A stretch of DNA of 6,367 bases from assembly GCA_013139875.1 (NCBI GenBank), contig WSZY01000081.1:1-6367 (forward strand), read 5' to 3'. The notes below the pieces were generated by a model. That model was not told where the DNA came from. It did not search any database and saw only the letters and a list, made by a program, of their open reading frames with translations. This document shows positions 1-6,082 of the stretch, one piece after another; positions within the stretch are counted from its first letter, which is position 1; each line of letters starts with the position of its first letter. This DNA is from Mariprofundaceae bacterium (GTDB taxonomy: Bacteria; Pseudomonadota; Zetaproteobacteria; Mariprofundales; Mariprofundaceae). The translations under genes and the position numbers were made by a program.

Positions 1-908
1 CCGTACTGATTAAGGGCGAGACCGGGACAGGGAAAGAGCTGATAGCCCGGCGTCTGCATGCAGAGAGCCCGCGTGCCAATGAGCCGTTCATTGCCATTAA
101 CTGTGCCGCCATGAGTGCCGAGCATCTGGAGTCTGAACTGTTTGGCCATGAGAAGGGCGCCTTTGCCGGAGCAAGCAAACGAAAACTGGGATGGTTTGAG
201 CGCGCCAGTGGCGGAACCCTGTTGCTGGATGAAATTGCAGGTATGCCGCTCTCCGTGCAGGCAAAACTGCTTCGCGTGCTGGAGAGGGGTGAGTTCTCCC
301 GCCTGGGTGGTGAATCGGTGATCTGCTCTGATGTTCGCCTGCTCTGCTCTACCAAGGCCGATCTGGAACAGCTGGTGTCCACCAGTGAGTTCCGTGATGA
401 CCTCTACTACCGCATTCATGTGGTGGAGATTGCAGCTGCTCCTCTGCGGGAACACATGGAAGACCTGGAACTGCTGGCAGGCCAGATTCTGATTCAGAAG
501 GGATTGGCATGCGGTAAGCAGATTGAAGGGTTTGCAGATCAGGTAATTGAGCAGATGCAACGCTATAGCTGGCCGGGCAACGTGCGGGAGCTGGAGAACG
601 TTATTGAGCGTGCTGTTGTACTCTCGCTTGGCAACACCATCGAAACCCTGCCCTCCCTTGCCGGCCCCCATGTTGCACATGAGTCCGGAGATCTTCTGCA
701 GCAGTGGTTTCAGCAACTGCCGGATTCCGGCATCAAGGGCGAAAATGCTGTGACTGATTTTGAAAAACAGCTACTGATGATCGCCCTTGAGAGAAATGGA
801 AATATCAAGGCCAGAGCAGGGCGTTGGCTTGGTTTTGGTGACCGGGCAAAAGATAAAATGCGATATCTGTGTGACAAATATGAAGTCGACACCCAGGAAG
901 ATTCATGA
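1..908 (+). CDS. sigma54-dependent transcriptional activator, AAA+ and Fis-type HTH part (5' end outside window)
   Basis: Bacterial enhancer-binding protein that would use ATP hydrolysis to remodel sigma54-RNA polymerase. The frame is open from the window edge (first full codon at 3), so the ATG at 111 is internal and not the start; about 301 residues are visible. In order: Walker A GETGTGKE (visible residues 5-12), the sigma54-contacting L1 loop read as GAFAGA (nt 156-173) instead of GAFTGA, Walker B GGTLLLDE (70-77), an arginine-finger region FRDDLYYR (130-137), and sensor [12 protein letters not shown]-terminal Fis-like helix-turn-helix follows, beginning near [20 protein letters not shown]. 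The N-terminal sensory domain is missing, so the signal cannot be inferred. The stop overlaps the next gene by ATGA, implying translational coupling. Assignment to the family is secure; whether it activates sigma54 is uncertain because of the loop substitution. Confidence 0.93.
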   Translation, partial: VLIKGETGTGKELIARRLHAESPRANEPFIAINCAAMSAEHLESELFGHEKGAFAGASKRKLGWFERASGGTLLLDEIAGMPLSVQAKLLRVLERGEFSRLGGESVICSDVRLLCSTKADLEQLVSTSEFRDDLYYRIHVVEIAAAPLREHMEDLELLAGQILIQKGLACGKQIEGFADQVIEQMQRYSWPGNVRELENVIERAVVLSLGNTIETLPSLAGPHVAHESGDLLQQWFQQLPDSGIKGENAVTDFEKQLLMIALERNGNIKARAGRWLGFGDRAKDKMRYLCDKYEVDTQEDS

Positions 909-1291
909 TCAGAACTCTGACATGTCTGCTACTGCTGACACTCTCCGCGCCCGTGCAGGCAGAGGAGAAGGAGTATCTCTACTATCGGGATGTGACCATT
1001 CCGGCATTCCAGAACATGCGCGAATTTTTTAACCTCCCCAACCGGAAGGGCAACTACCAGGTTACGCTTGTCTCCGACTCCTTCGGCCCCCTGACCTTCC
1101 GGATCATTCGGGCAGAGGAGGATGTTGAGAAAGAGATCAAGCGCCAGCGCAGTTACAGCGTCAGTGACCACGAGTTCCATTTCCCCTTTGCCAACCCGGA
1201 AGGGAAGTACGATCTGATTGTGGAAATGGCCAACTCCAACCCTGCAGGCTCTGCAAAAGTCTCCGTGATTGTTGTAGAGGAGCTACCATAA
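905..1291 (+). CDS. small exported protein of unknown function
   Basis: I do not recognise a family. The 128-residue product starts with a short Sec-type signal peptide: MIRT, a hydrophobic core [12 protein letters not shown], then VQA before EEKEY, with probable signal peptidase I cleavage after about residue 20. The mature part, about 108 residues, has no cysteine and no second membrane segment. It alternates charged and hydrophobic residues ([33 protein letters not shown]), which suggests a beta-rich, possibly immunoglobulin-like periplasmic domain; that is inference. The ATG overlaps the stop of the sigma54 activator gene (ATGA at 905-908), so the two are very likely co-transcribed and translationally coupled. 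It may be a periplasmic partner or target of the system that regulator controls. No terminator is visible between it and the downstream promoter. The gene call is firm; the function is unknown. Confidence 0.8.
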   Translation: MIRTLTCLLLLTLSAPVQAEEKEYLYYRDVTIPAFQNMREFFNLPNRKGNYQVTLVSDSFGPLTFRIIRAEEDVEKEIKRQRSYSVSDHEFHFPFANPEGKYDLIVEMANSNPAGSAKVSVIVVEELP

Positions 1292-1305
1292 TTTAGTCCG
1301 GCAGA

Positions 1306-1334
1306 CTTGAAAATCCACCACCGGAGCCCCACAT
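1306..1334 (+). promoter_or_regulatory. sigma32 (RpoH)-type heat-shock promoter of clpB
   Basis: A -35 element CTTGAAA (1306-1312) and a -10 element CCCCACAT (1327-1334) are separated by 14 nt. The known sigma32 consensus is CTTGAAA, a spacer of roughly 13-17 nt, then CCCCATNT. Here the -35 is perfect and the -10 has one mismatch (C for T at position 6). Transcription should start near 1341, giving a leader of about 38 nt before clpB. Position directly upstream of clpB, a classical RpoH regulon member, makes chance unlikely. An imperfect frame of TCCGG (1297-1301) and CCGGA (1321-1325) flanks the -35; I give it no meaning. Confidence 0.8.
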
Positions 1335-1378
1335 AGATCATAATGGAGATAGCATCCAGATATTATTGAGGTGGTGGA

Positions 1379-3982
1379 ATGGACCTGAACAAAACAACAC
1401 AGAAACTGCGCGAAGCTTTGCAATCAGCTCAGGCGCTTGCCGTGCGCCTCTCTCATCAGGAGGTGGATGGAGAACACCTGCTTGCCGAGCTGCTCGTCCA
1501 GGATGGAGGCCTTGCTCCACGTCTGGTTGAGCGGGCAGGAACATCCGTTGATACCCTCGCTTCCGACATTCAAAAGGCTCTGTCAAAACTGCCAACCATC
1601 AGTGGTGCCTCCAGCGAGGCGGGCAAGGTCTATATCACCCAGCGGCTTAATCAGCTCATCGTCAAGGCGGGTGATGAAGCAACTTCAATGAAAGATGAAT
1701 ATATCTCGGTTGAGCATCTGATGCTGGCTCTGATCGATGAGGGTGATGCCACAGCCGCTGGCCGTGCATTCAAAAAGGCCGGTATAAGCCGGAAAAAATT
1801 TCTGCAGGTACTTGAGTCTGTGCGTGGCCACCAGCGTGTCACCAATGATTCCCCGGAAAGTGCCTATGAGGCACTGGAGAAGTATGGCACCGATCTCGTT
1901 GAGCTGGCCAGAAGCGGCAAGCTCGACCCTGTCATAGGGCGTGACAGTGAGATTCGCAGTGTCATTCGGATTCTTTCCAGAAAAACAAAAAATAATCCGG
2001 TACTGATCGGTGAGCCCGGTGTAGGTAAAACCGCCATTGCTGAGGGTCTGGCTCAGCGCATTCTCAATGGTGATGTGCCGGAAGGTCTGAAGCGGCGCAC
2101 CATCTTTTCGCTGGATATGACATCGCTGATGGCGGGCGCGAAATACCGGGGTGAATTTGAAGAGCGTCTGAAAGCCGTGCTCAAAGAGATCAAGGAGTCT
2201 GATGGCCAGATTATTCTCTTCATCGACGAACTCCACACCATTGTCGGTGCGGGAAAAACCGAGGGTTCATCCGATGCAGGGAATATGCTTAAGCCGATGC
2301 TGGCACGCGGTGAGCTTCACTGTATCGGTGCGACCACTCTGGATGAGTATCGCCAGCATATTGAGAAGGACGCTGCATTGGAGCGCCGTTTTCAGCCGAT
2401 TGTAGTTGATGCTCCCAACGTAGAAGATACCATCTCCATCCTGCGCGGACTTAGAGAGCGTTTTGAAGTGCATCATGGTGTGCATATTCAGGATGCAGCC
2501 ATTGTTGCCGCCGCCACACTCTCCGATCGTTATATCTCTGATCGTTTTCTGCCGGATAAGGCCATTGATCTGATCGATGAGGCATGCGCATCAATCCGTA
2601 CCGAAATTGACTCCATGCCGGCAGAGCTGGATCAAATCACCCGCAAAACCATGCGCCTTGAGATCGAAGAGACGGCGCTGAACAAGGAGAAAGATGCAGC
2701 CAGCAGGGAGCGCCTTGAAGTGCTGCGTCAGGAACTGGCCGATCTGAAAAACAGTCGTGATGCGATGAAAGCACAGTGGGATATGGAGAAGGCCTCCATC
2801 GGCAAGGTACAGGCTCTGCGTGAAAAAATAGAGCAGACACGTCTTGAGATTGAGGCGGCGGAACGTGCCTATGACCTGAACAGGGTCGCCGAACTCAGAC
2901 ATGGAACACTTCCGGCTCTGGAGAAGGAGCTGGCCGGGCTTGAGATGAGCGCGTCGGAAAAAGATGAATCCTCCCTGCTGCAGGAAGAGGTGACCGAGGA
3001 GGAGATCGCCCAGGTGGTTGCCCGCTGGACCGGAATCCCTGTCATGCGTCTGATGGAAGGAGAGCGTGAAAAACTTCTGCGTCTGGCGGATGTGCTGCAT
3101 GAGCATGTGATTGGTCAGGATGAAGCGGTAGACTGTGTTGCCAACGCCGTGCTTCGTGCCCGTGCCGGCATCAAAGACCCGAAACGCCCGATCGGCTCTT
3201 TTATCTTTCTGGGGCCTACCGGCGTGGGCAAAACCGAGCTGGCCAAAACACTGGCTATCAATCTCTTTGATTCGGAAGAGAATATGGTGCGCATCGATAT
3301 GAGCGAATATATGGAGAGGCATGCCGTCTCCCGTCTGCTTGGTGCGCCTCCGGGCTATGTCGGTTTTGAAGAGGGCGGGCAGCTGACCGAAGCGGTTCGC
3401 CGCAGGCCCTACTGTGTCCTGCTCTTTGATGAGATAGAAAAAGCACATCCGGATGTGTTCAATGTGCTTCTGCAACTACTCGATGACGGGCGCCTGACCG
3501 ACAGCCACGGACGGTCGGTCAATTTCCAGAATACCATTATTATCATGACCAGCAATATCGGCAGTCCGCATCTGCTTGATGGCATCAATGCTCAGGGCGA
3601 AATTATAGAGGAGGCAAGGAAACTGATCCGTGATGAACTTCGAGCCCGGTTCAGGCCCGAATTTCTTAATCGGGTGGATGATACTGTTCTCTTCAAGCCA
3701 CTCTCTCTGGATGAGATCGGCAAGATTGTGGAACTCTTCCTTAAATCACTGAAAGGCCGGCTGGCTGATCAGCAGATTGAGCTGCATATCAGTGATGCTG
3801 CCAGGACATTCCTGGCCCGGGAAGGCTATGACCCTGTTTTTGGTGCAAGGCCGCTGAAACGCTTTATCCAGCAAGAGGTGGAGACCCCGTTGGCCAAGCT
3901 GATCATTGCCGGAGATACCGTTGCAGGCAGTAAAATTGAAGTGGATAGTGATGGGAATAAGCTTCTGATCTCGGTGGTATAA
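1379..3982 (+). CDS. clpB: ATP-dependent disaggregase ClpB (Hsp104 family)
   Basis: Cytosolic hexameric AAA+ chaperone that, with DnaK/DnaJ/GrpE, extracts and threads polypeptides from aggregates. At 867 residues it is close to the usual 850-870 and intact. Order: Clp N-domain (about 1-145); NBD1 with Walker A GEPGVGKT (211-218), pore loop KYRG (255-258), Walker B ILFIDE (279-284) and arginine-finger region ERRF (335-338); coiled-coil M-domain (about 405-530), which separates ClpB from ClpA/ClpC; NBD2 with Walker A GPTGVGKT (612-619), pore loop GYVGFEEGG (659-667), Walker B LLFDE (681-685), sensor 1 TSNIG (724-728) and sensor 2 GARPLKR (822-828). No ClpP-docking IGF loop was noticed. The ATG at 1379 has a GAGGTGG Shine-Dalgarno at 1368-1374 and begins the N-domain correctly. 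Heat-shock control is expected from the promoter upstream. One oddity is His508 in the M-domain motif ELRHG, where homologues I recall have Tyr. Confidence 0.98.
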   Translation: MDLNKTTQKLREALQSAQALAVRLSHQEVDGEHLLAELLVQDGGLAPRLVERAGTSVDTLASDIQKALSKLPTISGASSEAGKVYITQRLNQLIVKAGDEATSMKDEYISVEHLMLALIDEGDATAAGRAFKKAGISRKKFLQVLESVRGHQRVTNDSPESAYEALEKYGTDLVELARSGKLDPVIGRDSEIRSVIRILSRKTKNNPVLIGEPGVGKTAIAEGLAQRILNGDVPEGLKRRTIFSLDMTSLMAGAKYRGEFEERLKAVLKEIKESDGQIILFIDELHTIVGAGKTEGSSDAGNMLKPMLARGELHCIGATTLDEYRQHIEKDAALERRFQPIVVDAPNVEDTISILRGLRERFEVHHGVHIQDAAIVAAATLSDRYISDRFLPDKAIDLIDEACASIRTEIDSMPAELDQITRKTMRLEIEETALNKEKDAASRERLEVLRQELADLKNSRDAMKAQWDMEKASIGKVQALREKIEQTRLEIEAAERAYDLNRVAELRHGTLPALEKELAGLEMSASEKDESSLLQEEVTEEEIAQVVARWTGIPVMRLMEGEREKLLRLADVLHEHVIGQDEAVDCVANAVLRARAGIKDPKRPIGSFIFLGPTGVGKTELAKTLAINLFDSEENMVRIDMSEYMERHAVSRLLGAPPGYVGFEEGGQLTEAVRRRPYCVLLFDEIEKAHPDVFNVLLQLLDDGRLTDSHGRSVNFQNTIIIMTSNIGSPHLLDGINAQGEIIEEARKLIRDELRARFRPEFLNRVDDTVLFKPLSLDEIGKIVELFLKSLKGRLADQQIELHISDAARTFLAREGYDPVFGARPLKRFIQQEVETPLAKLIIAGDTVAGSKIEVDSDGNKLLISVV

Positions 3983-4036
3983 ATAAATACAGCCTCCCGC
4001 ACATGGATGCCAGACAAAAAGGCAGGATTGCCGTTT

Positions 4037-4091
4037 GGACGGCTGCAAGCCGCCCGAAGGGTGAAGGGCATGGACGGTCTGAATCAAGCCG
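4037..4091 (+). repeat. two imperfect direct copies of a stem-loop unit
   Basis: GGACGGCTGCAAGCCG (4037-4052) recurs in expanded form at 4072-4091 as GGACGGTCTGAATCAAGCCG. Both share the left block GGACGG and the right block CAAGCCG and differ in the loop length. Each can fold on itself: CGGC/GCCG in the first and ACGG/CCGT (4074-4077 with 4089-4092) in the second. This suggests duplication of a hairpin within the clpB-cytochrome spacer. Confidence 0.45.
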
Positions 4092-4104
4092 TATCTGACA
4101 AACC

Positions 4105-4122
4105 GGGGGGCGATTTCCCCCC
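4105..4122 (+). other. G6/C6 stem-loop
   Basis: GGGGGG (4105-4110), loop CGATTT (4111-4116), CCCCCC (4117-4122). ACC before it and GGT after it can extend the stem across a TT bulge. It would be very stable in RNA, but only two T residues follow, so it is not a standard intrinsic terminator. It could slow polymerase or protect the 3' end of the clpB transcript. Confidence 0.5.
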
Positions 4123-4135
4123 TTGGGTAGCGAAG

Positions 4136-4164
4136 TTTCCACTATGGTTAAAATTTCTTAATAT
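4136..4164 (+). promoter_or_regulatory. candidate sigma70 promoter for the cytochrome gene
   Basis: TTTCCA (4136-4141) and TAATAT (4159-4164) are spaced by exactly 17 nt in an AT-rich stretch. Each matches four of six consensus bases. The predicted start, near 4170, coincides with the first base of the GTCCCG hairpin, so the messenger would begin with a stem-loop. Plausible but unproven; the structured region upstream allows other start points. Confidence 0.4.
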
Positions 4165-4169
4165 TTAGG

Positions 4170-4200
4170 GTCCCGCTCCGGGACGACTGCATGCAAGTCG
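4170..4200 (+). other. tandem stem-loops in the cytochrome leader
   Basis: A perfect hairpin GTCCCG-CTC-CGGGAC (4170-4184) is followed directly by CGACT-GCATGCA-AGTCG (4184-4200). They end 13 nt before the strong Shine-Dalgarno, leaving the ribosome site single-stranded. If transcription starts near 4170 they would form the extreme 5' end of the mRNA. Such 5' stem-loops are known to stabilise highly expressed messages (ompA type), which would suit an abundant cytochrome; that role is inference. Confidence 0.5.
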
Positions 4201-4213
4201 CTTCCAATCACTA

Positions 4214-4237
4214 GAGGAGGATTTTTTCATGAAAAAA
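4214..4237 (+). promoter_or_regulatory. strong Shine-Dalgarno and start-codon palindrome of the cytochrome gene
   Basis: GAGGAGG (4214-4220) lies 8 nt before the ATG at 4229 and is the strongest ribosome-binding site in the window. It supports the start at 4229 over the in-frame ATG three codons later (4238). The start codon sits in the centre of a perfect palindrome, TTTTTTCATGAAAAAA (4222-4237). Confidence 0.85.
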
Positions 4238-4600
4238 ATGTTGATGATCGCAGCTGCAGCTGCATTTGTAATTGGTGGCATAGCGACCACCGCCAGTGCA
4301 GGAGCACTGGGTAAGTGTAAGGCGTGCCATACATTCAAGGCTGGCGGAAAGCATAAAACCGGACCAAACCTGGCTGGTATTATGGGACGTACCATGGGTG
4401 GTACAGACTATAAAAAGTATAAGAGCTACCTGAAGGCACAGAAGGCTGCCGGTGTAACCTGGAACGAAGATAATATGAAGGCGTGGCTTGCAGATTCCAA
4501 AGGTGTGGCAAAGGCAGCTGGTGGTAAATCCAGCATGCCAAAACAGAAGCTGAAAGGTGCAAAACTTGACGCTGCTATTGCAGAACTGAAAACACTGTAA
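4229..4600 (+). CDS. periplasmic monohaem class I cytochrome c
   Basis: Soluble periplasmic electron carrier. The 123-residue precursor has a Sec signal peptide: MKKM, a hydrophobic stretch of Ala, Ile and Val, and an A-S-A cleavage motif at 22-24, giving a mature protein of about 99 residues. The haem-attachment motif CKACH is at 30-34 (Cys30 and Cys33 thioether bonds, His34 axial ligand). HKTGPNLAGIMGR (42-54) is the conserved block after the haem site in cytochrome c2-like proteins. Met103 in SSMPK is the likely sixth ligand. It is Lys-rich, as expected for a carrier that docks on acidic partners. It would shuttle electrons to a terminal oxidase or bc1-type complex; the donor cannot be told from the sequence. 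It is a single-gene unit with its own terminator and probable promoter, and it is unrelated in operon terms to clpB or smpB. Cytochrome identity is firm; the subfamily name is not assigned. Confidence 0.95.
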   Translation: MKKMLMIAAAAAFVIGGIATTASAGALGKCKACHTFKAGGKHKTGPNLAGIMGRTMGGTDYKKYKSYLKAQKAAGVTWNEDNMKAWLADSKGVAKAAGGKSSMPKQKLKGAKLDAAIAELKTL

Positions 4601-4615
4601 CTACCACTGTTTGAA

Positions 4616-4636
4616 TCATGGGGTCTGTCTCCATGA
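4616..4636 (+). other. stem-loop between the cytochrome stop codon and its terminator
   Basis: TCATGGGG (4616-4623) pairs with CTCCATGA (4629-4636), including one G-T wobble, around loop TCTGT. It ends seven bases before the terminator hairpin. It may contribute to 3'-end stability or be incidental. Confidence 0.35.
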
Positions 4637-4642
4637 CATAAG

Positions 4643-4668
4643 AAAGCCTCCGTCAGGGGGCTTTTTTT
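4643..4668 (+). terminator. rho-independent terminator of the cytochrome gene
   Basis: Nine-pair stem AAAGCCTCC (4643-4651) with GGGGGCTTT (4656-4664), including one T-G wobble, around loop GTCA, followed by an uninterrupted T-tract at 4662-4668. It lies 42 nt after the cytochrome stop and separates that unit from smpB. Confidence 0.93.
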
Positions 4669-4794
4669 GTGGTTATTAAGAGTTGTTGGAGGAAATATCC
4701 AGTGTGCCCCTCCATGATGACAATAATGTTGGCGTGTATTCACAGATCATGACTTCAGCATAGCTAATCATCTTTAAATCCATAGCATCCGTCC

Positions 4795-5235
4795 ATGGCC
4801 ATTGTGAACCGCCGGGCACGGCATGAATATCATATTCTTGAGACCTATGAGGCAGGCATGATCCTGACCGGGCCTGAAGTAAAATCGATCCGGGAAGGAC
4901 AGGCCAACCTTGCTGAGGCTCACTGCATTATCCGTAAAGAAAAACTGTTGCTGATCGGTTGCCATATCAGCCCCTATAAACCGGCTGCTCTGAATAATCC
5001 AAAAGAGCCAGCTCGTTCCCGCGAACTGCTGCTGCACAAAAAAGAGATTCTGCGCCTGCTCGGCAAGCTTAAGGAGAAGGGGCTGACGCTGGTTCCCCTG
5101 AAACTCTATTTCAATGAGCGCGGCTTCGCCAAACTGGAGATCGGTCTGGGCCGGGGCAAGAAGTTCTACGACAAACGTCAGGATAAAAAAGAGAAGGACA
5201 TCAAGCGTGACCTGCAACGCCGGTATAAAATGTAA
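4795..5235 (+). CDS. smpB: SsrA (tmRNA)-binding protein SmpB
   Basis: Binds the tRNA-like domain of tmRNA and brings it to stalled ribosomes for trans-translation. The 146 residues match a compact SmpB. Family signatures are NRRARHEYHILETYEAGM (5-22), LTGPEVKSIREGQANL (24-39), HISPY, RSRELLLHKKEI and KEKGLTLVPLKLYF. The lysine-rich C-terminal tail from GRGKKFYDKR (119-128) to the end is the part that reads the empty mRNA channel and decoding centre. The in-frame TAG at 4783 and the lack of another upstream start make ATG 4795 the best choice, although no Shine-Dalgarno precedes it. The stop shares one base with the next gene's ATG (TAATG). The ssrA RNA gene is not in the window. Family assignment is secure; the exact start is less so. 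Confidence 0.96.
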   Translation: MAIVNRRARHEYHILETYEAGMILTGPEVKSIREGQANLAEAHCIIRKEKLLLIGCHISPYKPAALNNPKEPARSRELLLHKKEILRLLGKLKEKGLTLVPLKLYFNERGFAKLEIGLGRGKKFYDKRQDKKEKDIKRDLQRRYKM

Positions 5236-5726
5236 TGGCTGAGGGCGAGATGAATAATTGGACTGCGGACGTTCAGACCCTGCTTGGCCAATCAAAAGTC
5301 TGCTTTTTAGCCACGCAAGGGCAAAACGGCCCTGAAACATCCATGGCACCATATGCCATTCACAATGCCACTATCCTGCTCCATCTATCCAAATTGGCCA
5401 GGCACACCACTAACATCGAAAACAGCCCGGCCATCGGCCTGATGATCTGCACTCCGGAAAAGTCAGCCGATTCACCACTGGCTCTACCCCGCCTCAGCCT
5501 GCAGGGCAGAGTCACGCCTGTTAGTGAAAAAGAATTCGAATCTGCTAAATCAGCATATTTAAAAACGATCCCTGATGCCGAACCTCTCTTCTCCTTTGCA
5601 GACTTCTCACTCTTTCAGCTCATACCTTCAGCCATCCATTGGGTGGGTGGTTTTGGTTCCGCCAGAAACATAGCGGTGAGCGACTGGCGCGCTCTGTTCG
5701 CTGAAAATGAAGGGGAGATGCCATGA
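5235..5726 (+). CDS. FMN-binding split-barrel protein, pyridoxamine-phosphate-oxidase/HugZ-like
   Basis: Predicted cytosolic flavin- or haem-binding split-barrel protein of up to 163 residues. The family pattern is seen in CFLATQGQNGPETSMAP (23-39), LHLSKLARHTTNIENSP (49-65), the strand after the Arg86 region (PRLSLQGRVTPV, 85-96) and a C-terminal HWVGGFGSARNI, typical of HugZ-like members. The separate C-terminal DUF2470-type domain found in longer homologues is absent. Known relatives are pyridoxamine phosphate oxidases, haem-degrading HugZ and flavin reductases; the substrate here cannot be told. Two starts are possible. ATG 5235 overlaps the smpB stop by one base and could be used by reinitiation. 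ATG 5250 (Met6) has a GAGGG Shine-Dalgarno at 5241-5245 and gives 158 residues. I list the longer form but the shorter is at least as likely. The stop overlaps the next gene (ATGA). Confidence 0.85.
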   Translation: MAEGEMNNWTADVQTLLGQSKVCFLATQGQNGPETSMAPYAIHNATILLHLSKLARHTTNIENSPAIGLMICTPEKSADSPLALPRLSLQGRVTPVSEKEFESAKSAYLKTIPDAEPLFSFADFSLFQLIPSAIHWVGGFGSARNIAVSDWRALFAENEGEMP

Positions 5727-6061
5727 CCGAAATTCATGGATTTCATGCACATGTCTATTACAACGAATCAACCTATGAACAGGCCGCAAGCCTGTGTGAT
5801 AAAGCAGGTGAGAGATTTGACCTGTCTGTAGGCCAAAAGCATAAAAAGCCTGTCGGGCCACACCCATGCTGGAGCTGTCAGCTTGCCTTCAAACCGGAAG
5901 AGTTTGGCAACATTGTTCCATGGCTGGTCCTGAACCACCATGGCCTGACTATCTTTATCCATGCGAATACGGGTAACGATCTGAAAGACCATACGGAACA
6001 CACCATGTGGATGGGGAAAATCGAACCGCTTAATCTGGATATGTTTAGTCCGGATACATAG
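5723..6061 (+). CDS. DOPA 4,5-dioxygenase-family protein (aromatic ring-cleaving dioxygenase-like)
   Basis: Small, probably cytosolic protein of 112 residues, the normal size for this family. Conserved blocks are FHAHVYYN (7-14), VGQKHKKPVGPHPCWSCQLAF (36-56, with His40 and His47), VPWLVLNHHGLTIFIHANTG (65-84, with His80) and DLKDHTEHTMWMG (86-98, with His90). The clustered histidines are likely metal or catalytic residues. Characterised fungal relatives cleave the catechol ring of L-DOPA in betalamic-acid-type pigment synthesis; bacterial members mostly lack an assigned substrate, so an extradiol activity on a catechol is inference. The ATG overlaps the upstream stop (ATGA at 5723-5726) and is preceded by AGGGGAG (5711-5717), 5 nt away, so the start is well supported. 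Pairing with an FMN split-barrel gene suggests a linked redox step. Confidence 0.9.
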   Translation: MTEIHGFHAHVYYNESTYEQAASLCDKAGERFDLSVGQKHKKPVGPHPCWSCQLAFKPEEFGNIVPWLVLNHHGLTIFIHANTGNDLKDHTEHTMWMGKIEPLNLDMFSPDT

Positions 6062-6082
6062 AAACCTTCCTCGGGAGCCGCC

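Larger units (their letters stand above)
3983..4140 (+). other. structured intergenic region after clpB (clpB 3' UTR or possible cis-regulatory/small RNA)
   Basis: No gene is supported here. Several stems can form. GGCA/TGCC (4021-4024 with 4029-4032), GCCGT/ACGGC (4030-4034 with 4039-4043, loop TTGG) and CGGC/GCCG (4040-4043 with 4049-4052) overlap in series, so neighbouring stems exclude each other. GCCC/GGGC pairs 4052-4055 with 4066-4069, and CAGAC/GTCTG (4011-4015 with 4077-4081) could close a multi-branch fold. A G6/C6 hairpin follows at 4105-4122. None is followed by a convincing T-tract, so a normal rho-independent clpB terminator is not evident. The serial alternative pairings resemble an attenuator or riboswitch architecture, but a candidate cytochrome promoter lies downstream of them, which argues for a clpB 3' UTR or independent RNA. 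I cannot name a known RNA family. Confidence 0.35.

Noticed and set aside
505..520. TGGCATG-CGGT-AAGCA, resembling a -24/-12 sigma54 promoter
   Set aside because: It has the GG and GC spacing but lacks the TT of the -12 element and lies in the middle of the regulator coding sequence with no gene start near it.
1297..1325. TCCGG/CCGGA inverted repeat around the clpB -35 as an operator
   Set aside because: Arms of only five bases separated by 19 are expected by chance and do not resemble CIRCE or another known heat-shock operator.
1685..2236. 183-codon - strand frame opposite clpB NBD1
   Set aside because: Antisense shadow of conserved ClpB codons with no recognisable domain or ribosome site.
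2591..3475. Long open frame of 294 codons on the - strand inside clpB
   Set aside because: It lies wholly within the clearly coding clpB frame, its translation is rich in His, Phe and Cys in a way typical of antisense shadows, and it shows no family motif.
4088..4148. Firm call of a GEMM-I cyclic-di-GMP riboswitch
   Set aside because: Only the P2-like arm resembles the motif. The 5' block CACGCACAGG, the GNRA loop and the 3' P3 arm are not recognisable, and a candidate promoter lies downstream. It is kept only as a hypothesis.
4739..4779. sigma70 promoter for smpB (TTCACA with TAGCTA, or TGACTT with TTTAAA)
   Set aside because: Each alternative matches the consensus poorly in at least one element, and neither is better than background in this AT-rich stretch.
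4601..4794. ssrA (tmRNA) gene next to smpB
   Set aside because: The stretch is too short and contains no tRNA-like T-loop/acceptor end; it holds a terminator and small hairpins instead.
4774..5352. 192-codon - strand frame opposite smpB
   Set aside because: It overlaps the whole of the unmistakable SmpB frame and has no motif of its own.
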